Below, piece after piece: positions 11,601 to 23,799 of a stretch of DNA of 64,000 nucleotides. Every line of letters begins with the position of its first letter. Within the stretch, counting starts at the first letter, position 1. The stretch covers positions 15,314,001 through 15,378,000 of the forward strand of contig OX387198.1 of NCBI GenBank assembly GCA_947561715.1, read 5' to 3'. The DNA comes from Ascidia mentula (taxonomy: Eukaryota > Chordata > Ascidiacea > Phlebobranchia > Ascidiidae). The notes below the pieces were generated by a model. That model worked only from the letters and a program-made list of their open reading frames with translations. It ran no database searches and was not told where the DNA came from. Both the position numbers and the translations under genes were made by a program.

Positions 11601-14600
11601 ATGGCAGACCAACCACCGCCACCTCGTTATGTCGTTAAACTAGTATTTCTGGATATCGAACTATACGGAAATGCAGCTCTGGCAGCAGCTCTAGCTACCG
11701 GTGTTGGTGCAGGGATTTTATTATGGAAAAACCATGAAAGATTGATTGATATCTTTGAGAAAGCAATATTAATCTACGAAGCAAATCTATTTAAAGTCAC
11801 TCAGAAGTGCATAGTTCTGACAGTCTTTGCTGAAAGTCCAGAAATTGCCAAGCGAGTTGAAAATGCATGCAAGTCTGGTGACTTGCTACGAGAGATTAAC
11901 AAAAATGTAGAGTTGTACAATGCAGAAGTAAACGATGATGTCAGTATGTTCGAATCCATCACACTCCTTTCACAAACATCACAATTGAACATCAATGAAA
12001 ACGATTTAAAAAAAATAAAACTGAAGGGCCAAGAAAACATGAAACAAACACTAAAGTTTGGACTGCAGGTAATACACTTTTATTTTTAAGTTATCATAGG
12101 CAATAAGAGTAAATTTCTCAAAAAGGTGTGGTAAGTTTTGTGTAAATGACCACAAATGTAAAGGCAGTTTTATGTATGGTTGTATGTGTATTTGCTGACC
12201 TATAGTTGCACGCTCCCGACATTATGAGTGTTATGGCTGACCTTCAGATTGAGACTAACTATGACATACCACCCGTTGGAGAATTTCCAAAAATCAATTG
12301 TGAAAAACAATCAAACAATTCTCTGGATGTTGGAGAGAAACATACCTTTGAAACTTCAGGTTTGTGTGCGATTTTCTGCATGTTTTGTCATTTTTTAAAC
12401 CTTTATAAACTTATGCTGTATATTCTTTTTTACTTTATTTCACAGAATTGCAAGAGCATGATTACAAATCTGTTCAAATTTTTCGACCTGATCAAAGTGC
12501 TAAAGGAGGTTACTCTGTTGACAAAGATGAACTGGAAAAAATATTTTCGCACCCAGACGTTGCAAACATACCGGTTGCTGTCTATTCAATTGCGGGTGAT
12601 CTACGAACAGGAAAATCGTTTTTACTTAACTTGTTTTTGCGATTTTTGGAGGCTCAAAATTCGGAAACGGTGCAGTTTTACACAAACAGACAAATACCTA
12701 ATAATAACCGTGAACTCCTCTATAATAGTTGGACAAATGGCTTAAATCAAAGGAAGACAAAATAAGCAAAGGATTTGCTTGGAAAACTGGAACTGAAAGG
12801 CACACGGAAGGTATATGGATTTGCAACGCACCGTTCTTTCTTGACACGCCAAATGGAAAGGTAAAAATTAAATAACATATATTGCCTAAATAAATTCGCG
12901 AACATGATTAGTTGGTAATGGTCCAATTAATCGACTTTTTGTGTTGAATCGCAACTATTCAAGGCTAGTAAGACCTGCTTCAAACCAGCAGGGTATATGC
13001 CTCAAAAAAAAACTTCAAATGCGCTGCGCTCAATCGCTCCTCGCCGGTTTTTTTGGCGCAAGAGGAGCGACAGAGCGCTCAATCGCTTTCGCGCTCATTC
13101 AGTTCGAAGGATGTGTATTTGATTCGCTTCGTTTTCAATCCACTTGCAGAACAGACGAATGCGAATGGTTTTAGGTGTGCGTTTTTTTTAAAGTTTGTCA
13201 CATTATATTAAATAAATGACCACATACAGAAGCTGTCATAGAAATCTCCCGTCCACTAGAGGCGATAACGAGATACGACGACAAATATATGTGCTATAAT
13301 TGATCTTTAGTTTTAATTCATGAACAACAATATGGTAAACTTATTACAAAACAAGACAAACCAAACACACTACAACATTGTGGTCAAACGCATTGGTGTT
13401 TCTTTTTATAAGGTTGCAGTGTTTTTAATGGATACTCAAGGCTCCTTCGAACCAGGGAGGAGTTTGCTGAACTCTGCCTGTATTTTGGGAATGAGTACTT
13501 TTATGAGTTCTTTTCAAATATGCAACATAATGCTCCAATTCAAAGAGGATAACATGCAAAACTTGCAGGTTAGTTTTTTGTCCTGATTCACATAACATCT
13601 GATAAATCTGAACTTTTCAGCTGTTTTTTAACTACGCAAAAGCGGCCAATAAAGGAACACCTTCCTGCAAATCATTCCAGGTGTGCTTTTTATAGGTTAC
13701 ATTAACAGGCAATTACCTATTCTCATACTGTGTCGCCACCAGGAGCTTCTGTTTCTTGTTCGAGATTGGAGAGATATTAAAAATACTAAACACTTTGATG
13801 GCGGTGAGGAAGTATTGAAAAAGTTTCTTCATCCAGCCAATCAGCACGAAGAAACAAACTTGGTTCGTAACAATTTGGAAAATTCCTTTGAAACGATTTC
13901 TTGTTTTTTAATGCCGACTCCTGGGTGCGAAGTGACGGAATGGAATGACCAGGAAAACAATATGAAATTGGCAGGTGACTCTCGTAGCATACTGCTATTT
14001 AAAAGCTTGCTTAGTATGACGAAAATATGTTTTTCAGATGTACGAAACGTCTTTCTGAATTCTGTTGATGTTTTGGCCCGCAAACTTTTTGCACCTGATC
14101 ACGTTGAAATGAAAAAAGTCCACTGTAAACCAGTGACGGGAAAGCATTTTATAAACATTACCTTGGCATACTTTGAAGTATTTAGCAGCAATAAAATGCC
14201 TGAAATTCAACCACTTTTGCAGGTTAACGTGCGGTTTTTATTTACTCATGGCGGCCATCTTTAAAAGGCACAGTAGCATAGAAACTTAGTTGCCTTATTA
14301 TCAACTGTAATTGTACTTATATTAAAAACTACATTGTTTGCTTTTGGGAGCACAAAACGTGCTTCAACAGCCCCAACATCAGTACTCATTTTAGATTCAC
14401 ATTTGCATTTTTTGCACAGGCAACCAACAAGTTCTCCTTACTAATCATTATCCATGAATGCCAACAGAAATACCAAGAGCAAATGACAAAGGTCTCGTTT
14501 CAATTTTGAAATTTGTCGATTAATGCAAACATGCCTTGCTATTTTTTACAGTCGTGCAAAAAAAAATGTTTTGGCAAAGAGGAGCTGAATCATGAACATA

Positions 14601-17600
14601 CACACTATAAAAATGAGTCCTTGACACACTTTGATCAAAAACCAAGATTTGTCAACGGGGATGATTTAACTGAACAGCATCGCGACCATTTATGTGGATC
14701 TATAGACATTACCTTCTTGTTTTTCATTCAGAAAAACAAACAAAACAGGGTAAGTGAAATACAAGAAAACCTAACATCGACTAAAATCGGATGTAAATTA
14801 TTTTCGTATTAAGATTAGGAAACAAATTTCACATCTACATACTTTAAAAATCAGTTATTTGTATTTTAAACGATTTGAGTATGATATTACGCTATAATGG
14901 CAAATGTGCATTGGATCATTTCTATTGCCATTGCCAGTGTAGGAAAGGAGGATTCGAATTCCTCTTTGATTAAACTTGCCTTCGTTAGCCATACATCACG
15001 TTTAATTTCTTAATGTGGTTAAATTTCTTTTTCCTGATAGTTTGCTATGGCACAACTTTGTTTGCTGTCGAATTAGGAATCAGCAACAACGTTTCGCTCT
15101 TTTTTGCCTTTTTTGTCACGCGTTGTTATTTATCGCCGTGTTGGCGTTTTATTTTACTTCGCTTGTCCTGATGAAGGTTGTTGAATAACGACCGAAACGT
15201 CGTCCAAACAAGTTTTTTGCCAGAAGAGCCTTAAATTATTGAATCAGCAACAACGTTCCAATATCGTAGCAAGATTGTTTTGACTGCCGAACAACGGGGA
15301 TGTAAATTGCTCATAAACCCAATATGGCCTGCTTTGAGATGGCTAAATCCACAAGATTAGGCCTACTTGTACGTATTCACGTTGCCACCATCAATGATTT
15401 TCTATTTATATTCTGCTGGAATCTTTTCCCTACATGTGTCTTCGCTTGTCTTGTCCTTTCAATTAGAAATCCGTTTCTATTGTGGCGTTGTCATGAGCTG
15501 GTATCTAATTTTTTGCTCTTATATTTTTTGTTCATAATTTGTATACCAACGAAAACCATTTCAAACCAGTATTCTACGTACAGGTTAAAACTATAGAAAA
15601 AGTTGCCATTTCGTTGACAGAGGTGGAAAACTGCTATGTAACTTCTCTCCAAACTGTAAGTTTGCTTGCCTTCTTTTCTTCAAATGCCCATTTATGCCAT
15701 GCCAATAACGTATTTATTTTTGATACAACTAAAATAAATAAATTTTAGATCGCCAGTGGGGATTACGTTGAAGAGCATGAGTTGGAGAAAATTGTTCAAG
15801 GCGCCAGTAATGAAGCATGGAGAAAGTACAATGAATTAATAAAGGATCAAAACGAAAGAGAAATATACCGTTGTGAAATACAGGAAATGATTTCTCTCAG
15901 ATTAAATCAACTGATGGACGATAATAAACAGAAACTAGTACGTCCAAGTATATTCTTAAACACAACCTTGTCATTTTTGTACTTTTCACTTTTCTGTATT
16001 AGTCCTTTCTAAATTACAGTTTAATGTCACAAGACTGGTACAATCAAATTACAGCGAATCTCCTTTTTTCAGGTTGAACTGCAACGAAACATTGAAAAAC
16101 ACTCTCTGAATGCGGTTAAAACCTACCAACACCTAATGAACACAGTTGGTTGTTTCTAGTCGTTAGCAATAAAATATTTGTGTTGGCAATAATGTTGTTA
16201 AACTACTGCAACTCTAAAATTAACATGATGTTAGGCCAACATGTTTTTATACCACACCTTAAAATGGAAAATATTGGAAATTTTAAATATATTCAAGTTG
16301 TTTATTTTTTCAGGGCTGGCTTAGCTAAGGATTTTTTTTACCTAAAAATGATTATGTAGCTTGTTTTCGGTGTAACCATTGCTGTTCTATTGGGTTTATT
16401 GCTTATGACATGTGTTGAATCAAAAGTCATTCTTTGTTTTAAAGTACCATGATGTCCTTTTCAGATACACGAAGGAAGAAGTGACTTTAAAGAGGAAGAT
16501 TTTGTCACAAATCATCGAGAAGCACAAGAAAAAGCTTTACAACAATTTAACAAAGAGTGTGTTGGTACGCAAGACGCGATGAAAGACAAAGCTGTCGGAC
16601 AAACACTTTTGCTGATAGAGGAAGAAAAAGAAAACTTTTCAAAAGCAAATGTTAGTGCTGATTAAATTTTATTATGGGTTGATTTTCTGGAAATTTTTTT
16701 TATGCTTTAGGAAATCTTTCTGGAAGAGGTATCTCCAAGTGTAGCTGATGGAAGACAGAAATATATCTCGGGGATGAAAGAGGTAGGTGAAAAACCTTGC
16801 AAAATGCACTAAACCGTGGATTATTATGAAATAGGTTTAATTTTGTTTTGCTTGTTCTATACGTGTTAAGCATATTGCATAACAACAGAGTCTTAATTCT
16901 AATGTTTTTCACAGAATCTTAACAGTGGATATACAGATGAAACAATACTTTATGAGGCTCATTTAAAAATAAAAGAACAAACTAAGGCTGGTATTTCGTT
17001 GGGAGGAAAAAACGAAAACAGTTTATCGAAATTTTATAAAATTGTCGACCATGAATATGAAAAGATAAAAAGAGAAAACGAACTTAAAAAGGTGTTTTGT
17101 TGAATATTTTTAACCTAATTCTATTTATTGCAAGGTCTTCTATGCGCAACGTCCACACACGCTAAATTTGGCATGCGTGGTCATATTCTTAGCACGCCAA
17201 TACTTTGCAAATACAGCGTTTTTTTGCGGCAGGAAGAAAGTTAAAAGTGCTAAATGTTCGGAAAATATATGAGTTTTAAGATGTAAATTAAAAATTTATA
17301 TAATGACGACGTAGTGGTTAAGCTCAACATATTTTGGTATTTTGGTATTATACTGTATGTTGGCATTAGAAGCCATTAACGCATTGACCTCACTTGTAAA
17401 CTGGCACGCAGCGTTGGAAAAGTTGTTGAATTGAATAATCCTTGTATGTTATTTCTTTGTTTTTCAGAAAATGGCAAGTCTCTTAATTCAGCAACAACAC
17501 GATGAATCACTTAATGAGTATTCAAAAATAACAAATAAAGTGAGCTTGATGTTTTTATGTTTGTCAAGAATATATCCTATTCTTTTTATTTTAGGAAACA

Positions 17601-18968
17601 GGGTTGTTTGTGGAAATGAAACATCTGGAAAAAATACACAGCGAAGCTAAGTCCAAGGTGGTGAAACAGTTTGAAGCTTTTGTGTGCAAAGAACCAAAAA
17701 AAGAGTTTCAATCAACTTTACAGCAATTAGAAGACAAAATAGACGAACTATACAAGTTGACTTCCGAAAGGAATGAAAAACGCAAGGTGAATTGATTAGA
17801 AAAAAAACGAAATACAATAAACACAAAATTTGGAAATACAAATGCTCGCGGTCAAAACAGTATCAGCTTGTGTTAACTAACGTGCGATTAAATGGTAGAA
17901 ATGTCCGTTGAAGACAAAAGCAAATTATTCAATGAAATATGTACTTTTTGTGAACTTTAACACGTTTATATTTAAAATACCAATACAGTATGTAATAATT
18001 TTTTGTTGCAACAGATGATACTTCACCACGTGGCACAATGGTCTTCCCGCTACGTCCAACTAAAATACTTAGAGTTCATGAATGAGGTAAGAACAGTAAC
18101 GCAATGTACTGTACCGCAACTTATTCGGCCACGAAATTTGGTAACATTTAACCACATAGAAAAAAATCTAAACAAGTAATTCGGAAACTTGCGGTTGGTG
18201 GCAGTGCCTTGGGGCTCCTTGTCAAATTACAGCCTGTCTATTGAGGATTATGCAGTAGCCTAAAAGACAAACATACCCAATGGCCAACATTTATTGCATG
18301 GATTAAAAAGACAATTACTTTTCTAGAATAAATCTTCAGGAGAAAAAAGAAAAAATAATACCTAAAAATTACTTTGTCGGTTTCAGACTCAACAACCAGC
18401 AAAATAACAATTTTACCGGTTATTGTATGAAAAAATGTTTAAGTGTATAAATATATTCGTGAGTTGCTTTAAAGACATTTTCTCTGTGCTTTGCATATTG
18501 TCGGGCGGCACAATTTTCCGGCCATTGTATGTTTAAAAACAAAAAAGGATTGTTATTAACCGAAAGATAACCTACATTTGATCCTGTTGCTTACAGTTGT
18601 GCGATGGAGTGCATGTCCAACCCTCGCTTTTGGAAGAGGAACATAACAAACAAAAGAAATATGCAGAAGACATGTTCAAGCAGGAATTTACAGATGATAA
18701 CGAGACAGTTCTTGCATCTGCTCTTGAGAAATGTCTCAGGAAGCTAGACAATCACTACAAACGGATTGAACGACAAAATTCCAAAAACAAAACATTTTTC
18801 CTTCGACAAAAGACCTTTCTACACGGAGATCATTTAGATTGGCATTCATATTTAGCGAAATTCCTTCACACTTTTGCGTCAAGCAGACAACAAGAACTTG
18901 ACAAATTAACAGATAGGTTTCATGGTTTGTTATTTCATCGCTTGGTGTGTGAAATCCATTGCTCGTAA
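11601..18968 (+). CDS. atlastin-like GTPase gene A with six tandem helical-bundle modules
   Basis: Predicted 1118-residue membrane GTPase, open through 20 exons: 11601-12068, 12206-12359, 12446-12669, 12729-12860, 13413-13568, 13621-13680, 13743-13974, 14038-14222, 14420-14491, 14552-14749, 15584-15655, 15749-15937, 16073-16144, 16465-16650, 16711-16782, 16915-17091, 17468-17539, 17595-17786, 18015-18086, 18597-18968. Residues 24-42 form a likely membrane segment, and 68-140 resemble a TRADD-N region. The atlastin/GBP G domain shows GDLRTGKS (258-265), HTEGIW, MDTQGSFEP (from 332) and LVRDW (404-408). From residue 538, six modules follow, each a 24-codon exon plus a longer exon, resembling the single three-helix bundle of atlastins. 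No C-terminal membrane pair is seen. The start was chosen because gene B and the truncated third copy begin at the same place; an acceptor TTGCAG lies just upstream. Atlastins fuse ER membranes; the role here is unknown. Confidence 0.85.
14990..15290 (+). mobile_element. Penelope-like element 3' remnant inside an intron of gene A
   Basis: This part of intron 10 matches 36380-36600, the tail of the Penelope-like element at 35.7-36.6 kb. Shared features are a TTTTTTGCC-type tract, TATTTA followed by a GCGTTTTATTTTACTTCG block, the hammerhead, and a downstream block with TTGCCAGA. The phrase AATCAGCAACAACGTT occurs on both sides (near 15075-15090 and 15240-15257), so the piece may be flanked by a short duplication. 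No coding part remains. Confidence 0.55.
15160..15212 (+). ncRNA. Penelope-type hammerhead motif
   Basis: Core CUGAUGA at 15168-15174, helix II GGUUGUU-GAAU-AACGACC at 15176-15193 (seven pairs including one G-U), GAAA at 15194-15197, then CGU and C at 15198-15201. Helix III would be only the self-complementary ACGU, as in minimal Penelope hammerheads that are thought to act as dimers. The outer helix I is imperfect here (a U-U mismatch at the second pair), so activity is doubtful. Confidence 0.55.
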
Positions 18969-19960
18969 TTACGGCCCCAGCGAATGAACGTAGTGTAAGT
19001 TTTCACTATTGTTAGCATTGTGTGAAGATTGTGACGGTTGTTTAGAAACGCAGAACAGCAAGAAAAGAAACTTTTAGTTTTGTGTTTGTGTGTCTATTCA
19101 AACGGTTATTGTGAGCGATATACCGCTTTATTTTGAATGTACAATTTTTATTGTCTTCTTTCTTTTGTGCACTAAACGTTTTGCTTCGCAGCTTCCTGGG
19201 GTTAGTGCTAAATAAAGGATCGCTTGCATGGTCACTCTGGACTAAAATGAAAACGTTCGAAAGTAGCGTGAAATCGATACAGACATAAATGAAGTTTTGT
19301 AGCAACTGGGCACAGAAACCAAAAAGTTACAAATGCGTTAACGATGACATAATAACGTCAGTAACAATTTATGACATAATAACCTCACAAAAGAGAGGCA
19401 GCGACTCCTCAATTTGCGAATGACTTTTTGTTACCCAACTGAGTTTGCCCACTGGATTGTTGTTGTTACTTTGCTAAACGTGTTTCATGCCTATAATTGT
19501 GTTTCTCTTTTTTAGATGATGTTACATACAGCAGATCACTGCATAATAACAGCAAAAAAAGTTTAAACCAGTTTTTAGGGAAACAACCCAGTTTAACAAA
19601 ATATTATTATTTGTAATTGCCTGAACGACGCAAGTTTGATTATAGGTAAAACGAAAAAGAAGGCTCTACGAGCAGAAAACGGAAAAACAATTCTTTCTTT
19701 TTTAGACCACTGGTACATTGGAACCCAAATAGACCTGTTGGTCTCAAAACCACAGAAAGAAATTTCAAAAATAGCGGAAAACAGCTAACAAAGACTTGGA
19801 AAAGCATAAGTCATGAACAAAATCTTTGTTTTTACGGATATGAATATTATTTGCAGCCATCATTATCACTGAAAAAACAGCGCAGTTCAAAACAGAAGTT
19901 GTTTAAAATGTTAGTAAAAAACACACACACTGACATTCAGATGTAAGGACTGCACATTAG
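18969..19960. other. gene A 3' region
   Basis: Follows the gene A stop codon. A polyadenylation signal AATAAA lies at 19211-19216, 243 nt after the stop, a reasonable 3' UTR length. Beyond it the sequence is AT-rich and holds no recognisable gene. Confidence 0.5.
19211..19216 (+). terminator. putative polyadenylation signal of gene A
   Basis: Canonical AATAAA 243 nt downstream of the gene A stop codon. It is assigned on position only; no transcript evidence is available. Confidence 0.45.
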
Positions 19961-20275
19961 TAAAAGTCGCAAACGACCACTTCCTGAAAGAGGCAGACTC
20001 ACTGGGTCAACGTCCTGATACAGACTTGCGCAAGGTACAAGCTGTAACTGAACAAACCACGAGGACGGCTGAACAATGCGAGCAGTTCACTGACATTGAG
20101 TTAGCGGTTATATTTCGTATGTGCTCTACATATGTGGGTCGATTATGTTGATATTCTTTGTTTTTCTTTTCTTATGATTTTCCCTAACTGTTTAATAATT
20201 TTGCTTAAATTTCAGCCTATGGTTAAATCTGATAACAGTTGTAAACACTTTCGGATTATTTAACTGAAATGGTTA
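19961..20275. repeat. dispersed repeat and kinase-type 3' flank copy
   Basis: Resembles 5860-6040 and 41640-41790 (block GGGTCAACGTCCTGATACA followed by a GTACAAGCTGTAACTGAAC block), and then positions 1-80 (CTTTTCTTATGATTTTCC). No kinase-TPR exon adjoins this copy. Confidence 0.45.
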
Positions 20276-21105
20276 ATATCGTTAGGACCCTAAAACATGT
20301 TCGATTGTATGTTATGTCAATGCCGAACGTGGCAGGTCGCAACTGTCTGCACACTTGTTTATACAACCACGCCGAGTAAACTGAAATTGGCCAAAGTGTG
20401 AACGAAACATCAGTTTCCTCATGTAATTAAATAGTCTGTTTACAATGCGCACAACTTCGTTTCTTCATTGCGTTTGCCTGGTGCGAAAAAGGTGGCAGTT
20501 TATGGTTAGAAATCTTGTTTCGCCGACACGCAAACCAGTAATGTTTTTGCAATTCCTGTCGCAACAGCTGCATTAAGATTGTGAAATATTTACTACAGTT
20601 AGATATACATGAATACAACCTGGTTTGGTGACATGATTGTTTCAACAGTTAGCCGACGTTGTGTCAATGCTGAACGTGGCAAGTCGCAACTAAATTGCAT
20701 TATGGTGTTGTAGGTGTACGGCAACAGAGAGTTTGTGCAGTTTAAGTGTATATTTTTACTGACACTAAAAGGTAGATGTGGAATCAAACATCTAGAGACA
20801 AGGACGAGAGTCAAGTAAAGGTATCCATGTGCGTGGTTTTGAAATATTTGCGTATTATAAATACTTATTTATATTTCACATCACTGACTGTAATTCCTCT
20901 TTTCATCCAGTATACATAAACTACTTCCAGGTTACAGCTAATAGCGTTTGTAAAATTGTGTGAAAATGTCCTGGTAACTTTGTGTCATAAGTTGGTCTCT
21001 ATTGTTCACACTAATTATTAACAAGAACTTTGTGCAATACAAAGTACACAAATGTGTGGATTGAATATGGTCACGATGTCATTAAAAATTGATAAATATC
21101 AAGGG
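20276..21105. other. intergenic, only a short direct repeat seen
   Basis: No coding sequence recognised. A block of about 30 bp containing GAACGTGGCAGGTCGCAACT at about 20320-20342 recurs, slightly changed, at about 20668-20691. The rest is AT-rich sequence upstream of the broken kinase. Confidence 0.35.
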
Positions 21106-21107
21106 TT

Positions 21108-22181
21108 TATATTTAAAAGATTGAAAATAAAGTAGGTTCCGGATACTTTGGAAACGTGAAATGGGCGAAGATGGAAAGTATTGAAAGGGTCGCACTCAAA
21201 ACGGCGAGACGACAACAGGAAGAAGAATGGTAATTGTCGGCTAATAAATCAGATGCAATAAAGCTTATGGTTGTTTTGCTACCTGTTTTTCCTGTTTCAA
21301 TTAGAAAATTTATGCTAAATGCAGCACTATTTGTGTTTTAATATCTTTCCTTGTACATAGGTTAAGAAACGAGGCATCGGTTCAACAGGAAGCCAGTCAT
21401 GAACGTGCAGTAAGTGTTTACGGGTGTGATGCTGTTGGTGGAGAATGGACATTGATCATGGAATACCTTCCTGGGCCAAGTCTAGAGCAGTTACTCCTCC
21501 TTTATGCTTTATTCGGCGAACCCTAATGTGCGATGACGTCGTTTTGGGATTGAATCACTTGCACAACCTTCCTTCCGGTCGCTACATCATTCACAATGAT
21601 CTCAAGCCTGATAATATTTTGATCACCGCCAATCTGAGGTGCAAAATTGCAGACTTTGGCTGTGGCAGGTTGTATGACGATAGCGGGAGATTTTTAGATG
21701 GATGCCCAGTGAATCTATTTTGCATTCCATACGCGGCTCCTGAGGTATTGAAAGCCAATCTATAAACCTACATTCAACCTAATGCGAAACGAAGAGTTTT
21801 ATTACACTTTACGACAGCGATAATTCGTCCGAGTGTCAGGTTCCAATGCCTCACTGTAGCTCAGATATATAGAGTCTTGCATTGGTCATTTACATGTTTC
21901 TTTACCGTCGATTACCATGGGGTGAAATGACTGCCAATGACATAATGTCATGGGTTTTGGATGGAAATCGACCAGAGGATGAGAAACTTAGATCCGCCAA
22001 TCTGGAAGAATTCCAGCACGAGCGGTTTCTGTGGCAAGTCATGGTTGAATGCTGGCATCAGGATCCGAATATCCGTCCTACAGCCGCTGTTCTGAAAAGA
22101 GAGTTTGATTTGTGGCTCAACCGTCACGGTTTCGGTGGACTGCTAGGACGGAACCACTCAAACTTTATCCCAGTCGAATAA
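21108..22181 (+). pseudogene. protein kinase of a second type, broken
   Basis: Three segments make a kinase fold. Segment 1 (about 21119-21229) has the glycine loop VGSGYFGNV and VALK, ending at a GT donor. Segment 2 (from 21361) has the helix C region and the hinge LIMEYLPGPSLEQLL. A frame change and stop near 21525 then precede the catalytic part with IIHNDLKPDNIL, IADFGCGRL and PYAAPEVL. Segment 3 (from about 21854) begins SDI, meets TAG where the usual Tyr of DIYS is expected, and continues SLALVIYMFLYRRLPWGE to a C-terminus near 22181. It is clearly different from the kinase-TPR pair (no TPR, HND in place of HCD), although both lack the Arg of HRD. The frame change plus in-frame stops indicate a pseudogene or sequence errors. 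Confidence 0.7.
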
Positions 22182-23795
22182 CTGTACCATGAATGGCGAC
22201 AACTGGTCATTTGTAGTCTTTCTTAGTTTTTAATGAATTTTATCAATGATTGTCGGAAATTTATCATTACGTTGACATATTACAAGTAAACAAAGTATTA
22301 CAAGTAAACAATCTTTTGTGTTTTATTCACAAAATATATCATAAACTCTGTGATAAGCTGAAGAAAATATGGGACATGTATCGTAATATATAGTATTGGC
22401 TGTTTCGCTGCGCAAATTTTATCTTTTTTGTGTTTTCTTCCATTGGTGTAATGGCGAATTTAATACAATTCCTGACCATTTAATTACATGGTCGCACTGA
22501 TTTTATGGGTCTTTCGGTTTGCGTGCTGCACTCATGGCATTGTAAAATATTAGAATGTATACAATTCAGTGCTGGTGTCTCCATGTCCACCGCTAAGTTT
22601 CCATCGTCACAGACTTAGCTGCCAAACAAAGATGCTTCCCAACAAAAGTGCAACAATTCCTTTGTATAACCGTCAACGCATCGCCACAATTTTTTTCATC
22701 CTTTTGTCTTTCCCTCCGTCCTTAGCCAGACCCCCAACTTTGTATCGTAGCTGGCTGTGTGTGACGTCACCCTCCTTTCTCAAATTTCAATTTAAAATAT
22801 TGCGCTAAAATATTTGCGCCATGAAGTTATAAAAAGTAGGGGAAAACGAAAGTATACGCTTAACTTTGTGCTGGTTTTTATCTGTGAAATGAACCACATT
22901 TACTGAAATACGCATTTGTAGCAAATTAATAAAAGCTTTGGTTAAATTACAATTAGCCCCGATGCTTCGACTCAGGTGATTTAGGACTAAGCGAGTAATT
23001 AGTGAAAAAGATAAGCCCGTTTTGTTGTCGCCAAAGGGAAGGGTGCAGGCAAAATACCTGCTGAGTTATGGTCGATGCTACCATGCGTCTAGCTGAATAT
23101 TTACTATAGGCTACCGGTATATAGGTAAAATTGTTTTCGCAAGATGTTTTTTTGGAATATGTTTTTTCAAATATAAGCGACATTTAATCCTGTATGGCAA
23201 ATAAACTACATTGTTTCGAATTGGCAACATCCCTGCTGCAACCCTTTAACCAAAAAGGGGGATTTTCCTCAAATTATATCTCCCGTTGTAATTGGCCTAG
23301 CGATCTAAGGTTTTCAGCAACAGTCAGCTTGAAGTTTATTATAAAAAAAAATATATACACTCGCATTAAAATTTTCCGTCTAATTAGTCACTTTTTGATG
23401 ATATTTTATCAAAAAAAAACCAGCATAGCAGGTGGTCTGATTGTATGTCACAACAAATAGCCAACTACCCGTTGGGAGTAGCGCGAAACGTTCTACAGAC
23501 GAATTGTGCGCGAGGGTCTCAGCTTTCGATCGGCGGTTTCCGTTTCTCACTATGACATCATAATGGCGAGATGTGCGCATGCAAATTTAGACTGGTAGGA
23601 TTGCTGCAGTTTTTTTGCGTACAAAACAACAAAATAGCAGGAAGAAATGTACATAACATGAAACAAACATTATGAGGGTGCAGTATAAAAAAAAAAAATT
23701 ATAATAAATAAACAAAAAAAAATGTTTTTTTTTCGCCGAAGCAAAAAAAACACCAATTTACAAAAAAAATACCTTTATTTCTTTTAGTTACAGGT
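22182..23795. other. intergenic, AT-rich, no gene seen
   Basis: Holds a short direct repeat TACAAGTAAACAA at about 22281-22312, poly-A rich tracts near 23685-23770, and at 23140-23250 a copy of a dispersed repeat ending in GGCAAATAAACTACATTG that recurs near 44290, 54890, 58260, 60070 and 61870. Open frames here are not supported by homology or structure. Confidence 0.4.
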
Positions 23796-23799
23796 TTTT

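Larger units (their letters stand above)
5488..11650 (+). repeat. segmental duplicon, copy 1 (paired with 41256-48105)
   Basis: Collinear with 41256-48105 except that copy 1 has a hammerhead element at about 7758-8010 where copy 2 has about 870 bp of other sequence (43541-44420). It contains, in order, a dispersed repeat, a kinase-TPR 3' scrap, an R2-like retroelement scrap, long non-coding repeat sequence, and the upstream region plus first codons of an atlastin-like gene. Similarity stops shortly after the start codon of gene A (11601) and its truncated counterpart (about 48050). By eye the copies differ by scattered substitutions and small indels, which suggests a fairly recent event. Confidence 0.85.
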
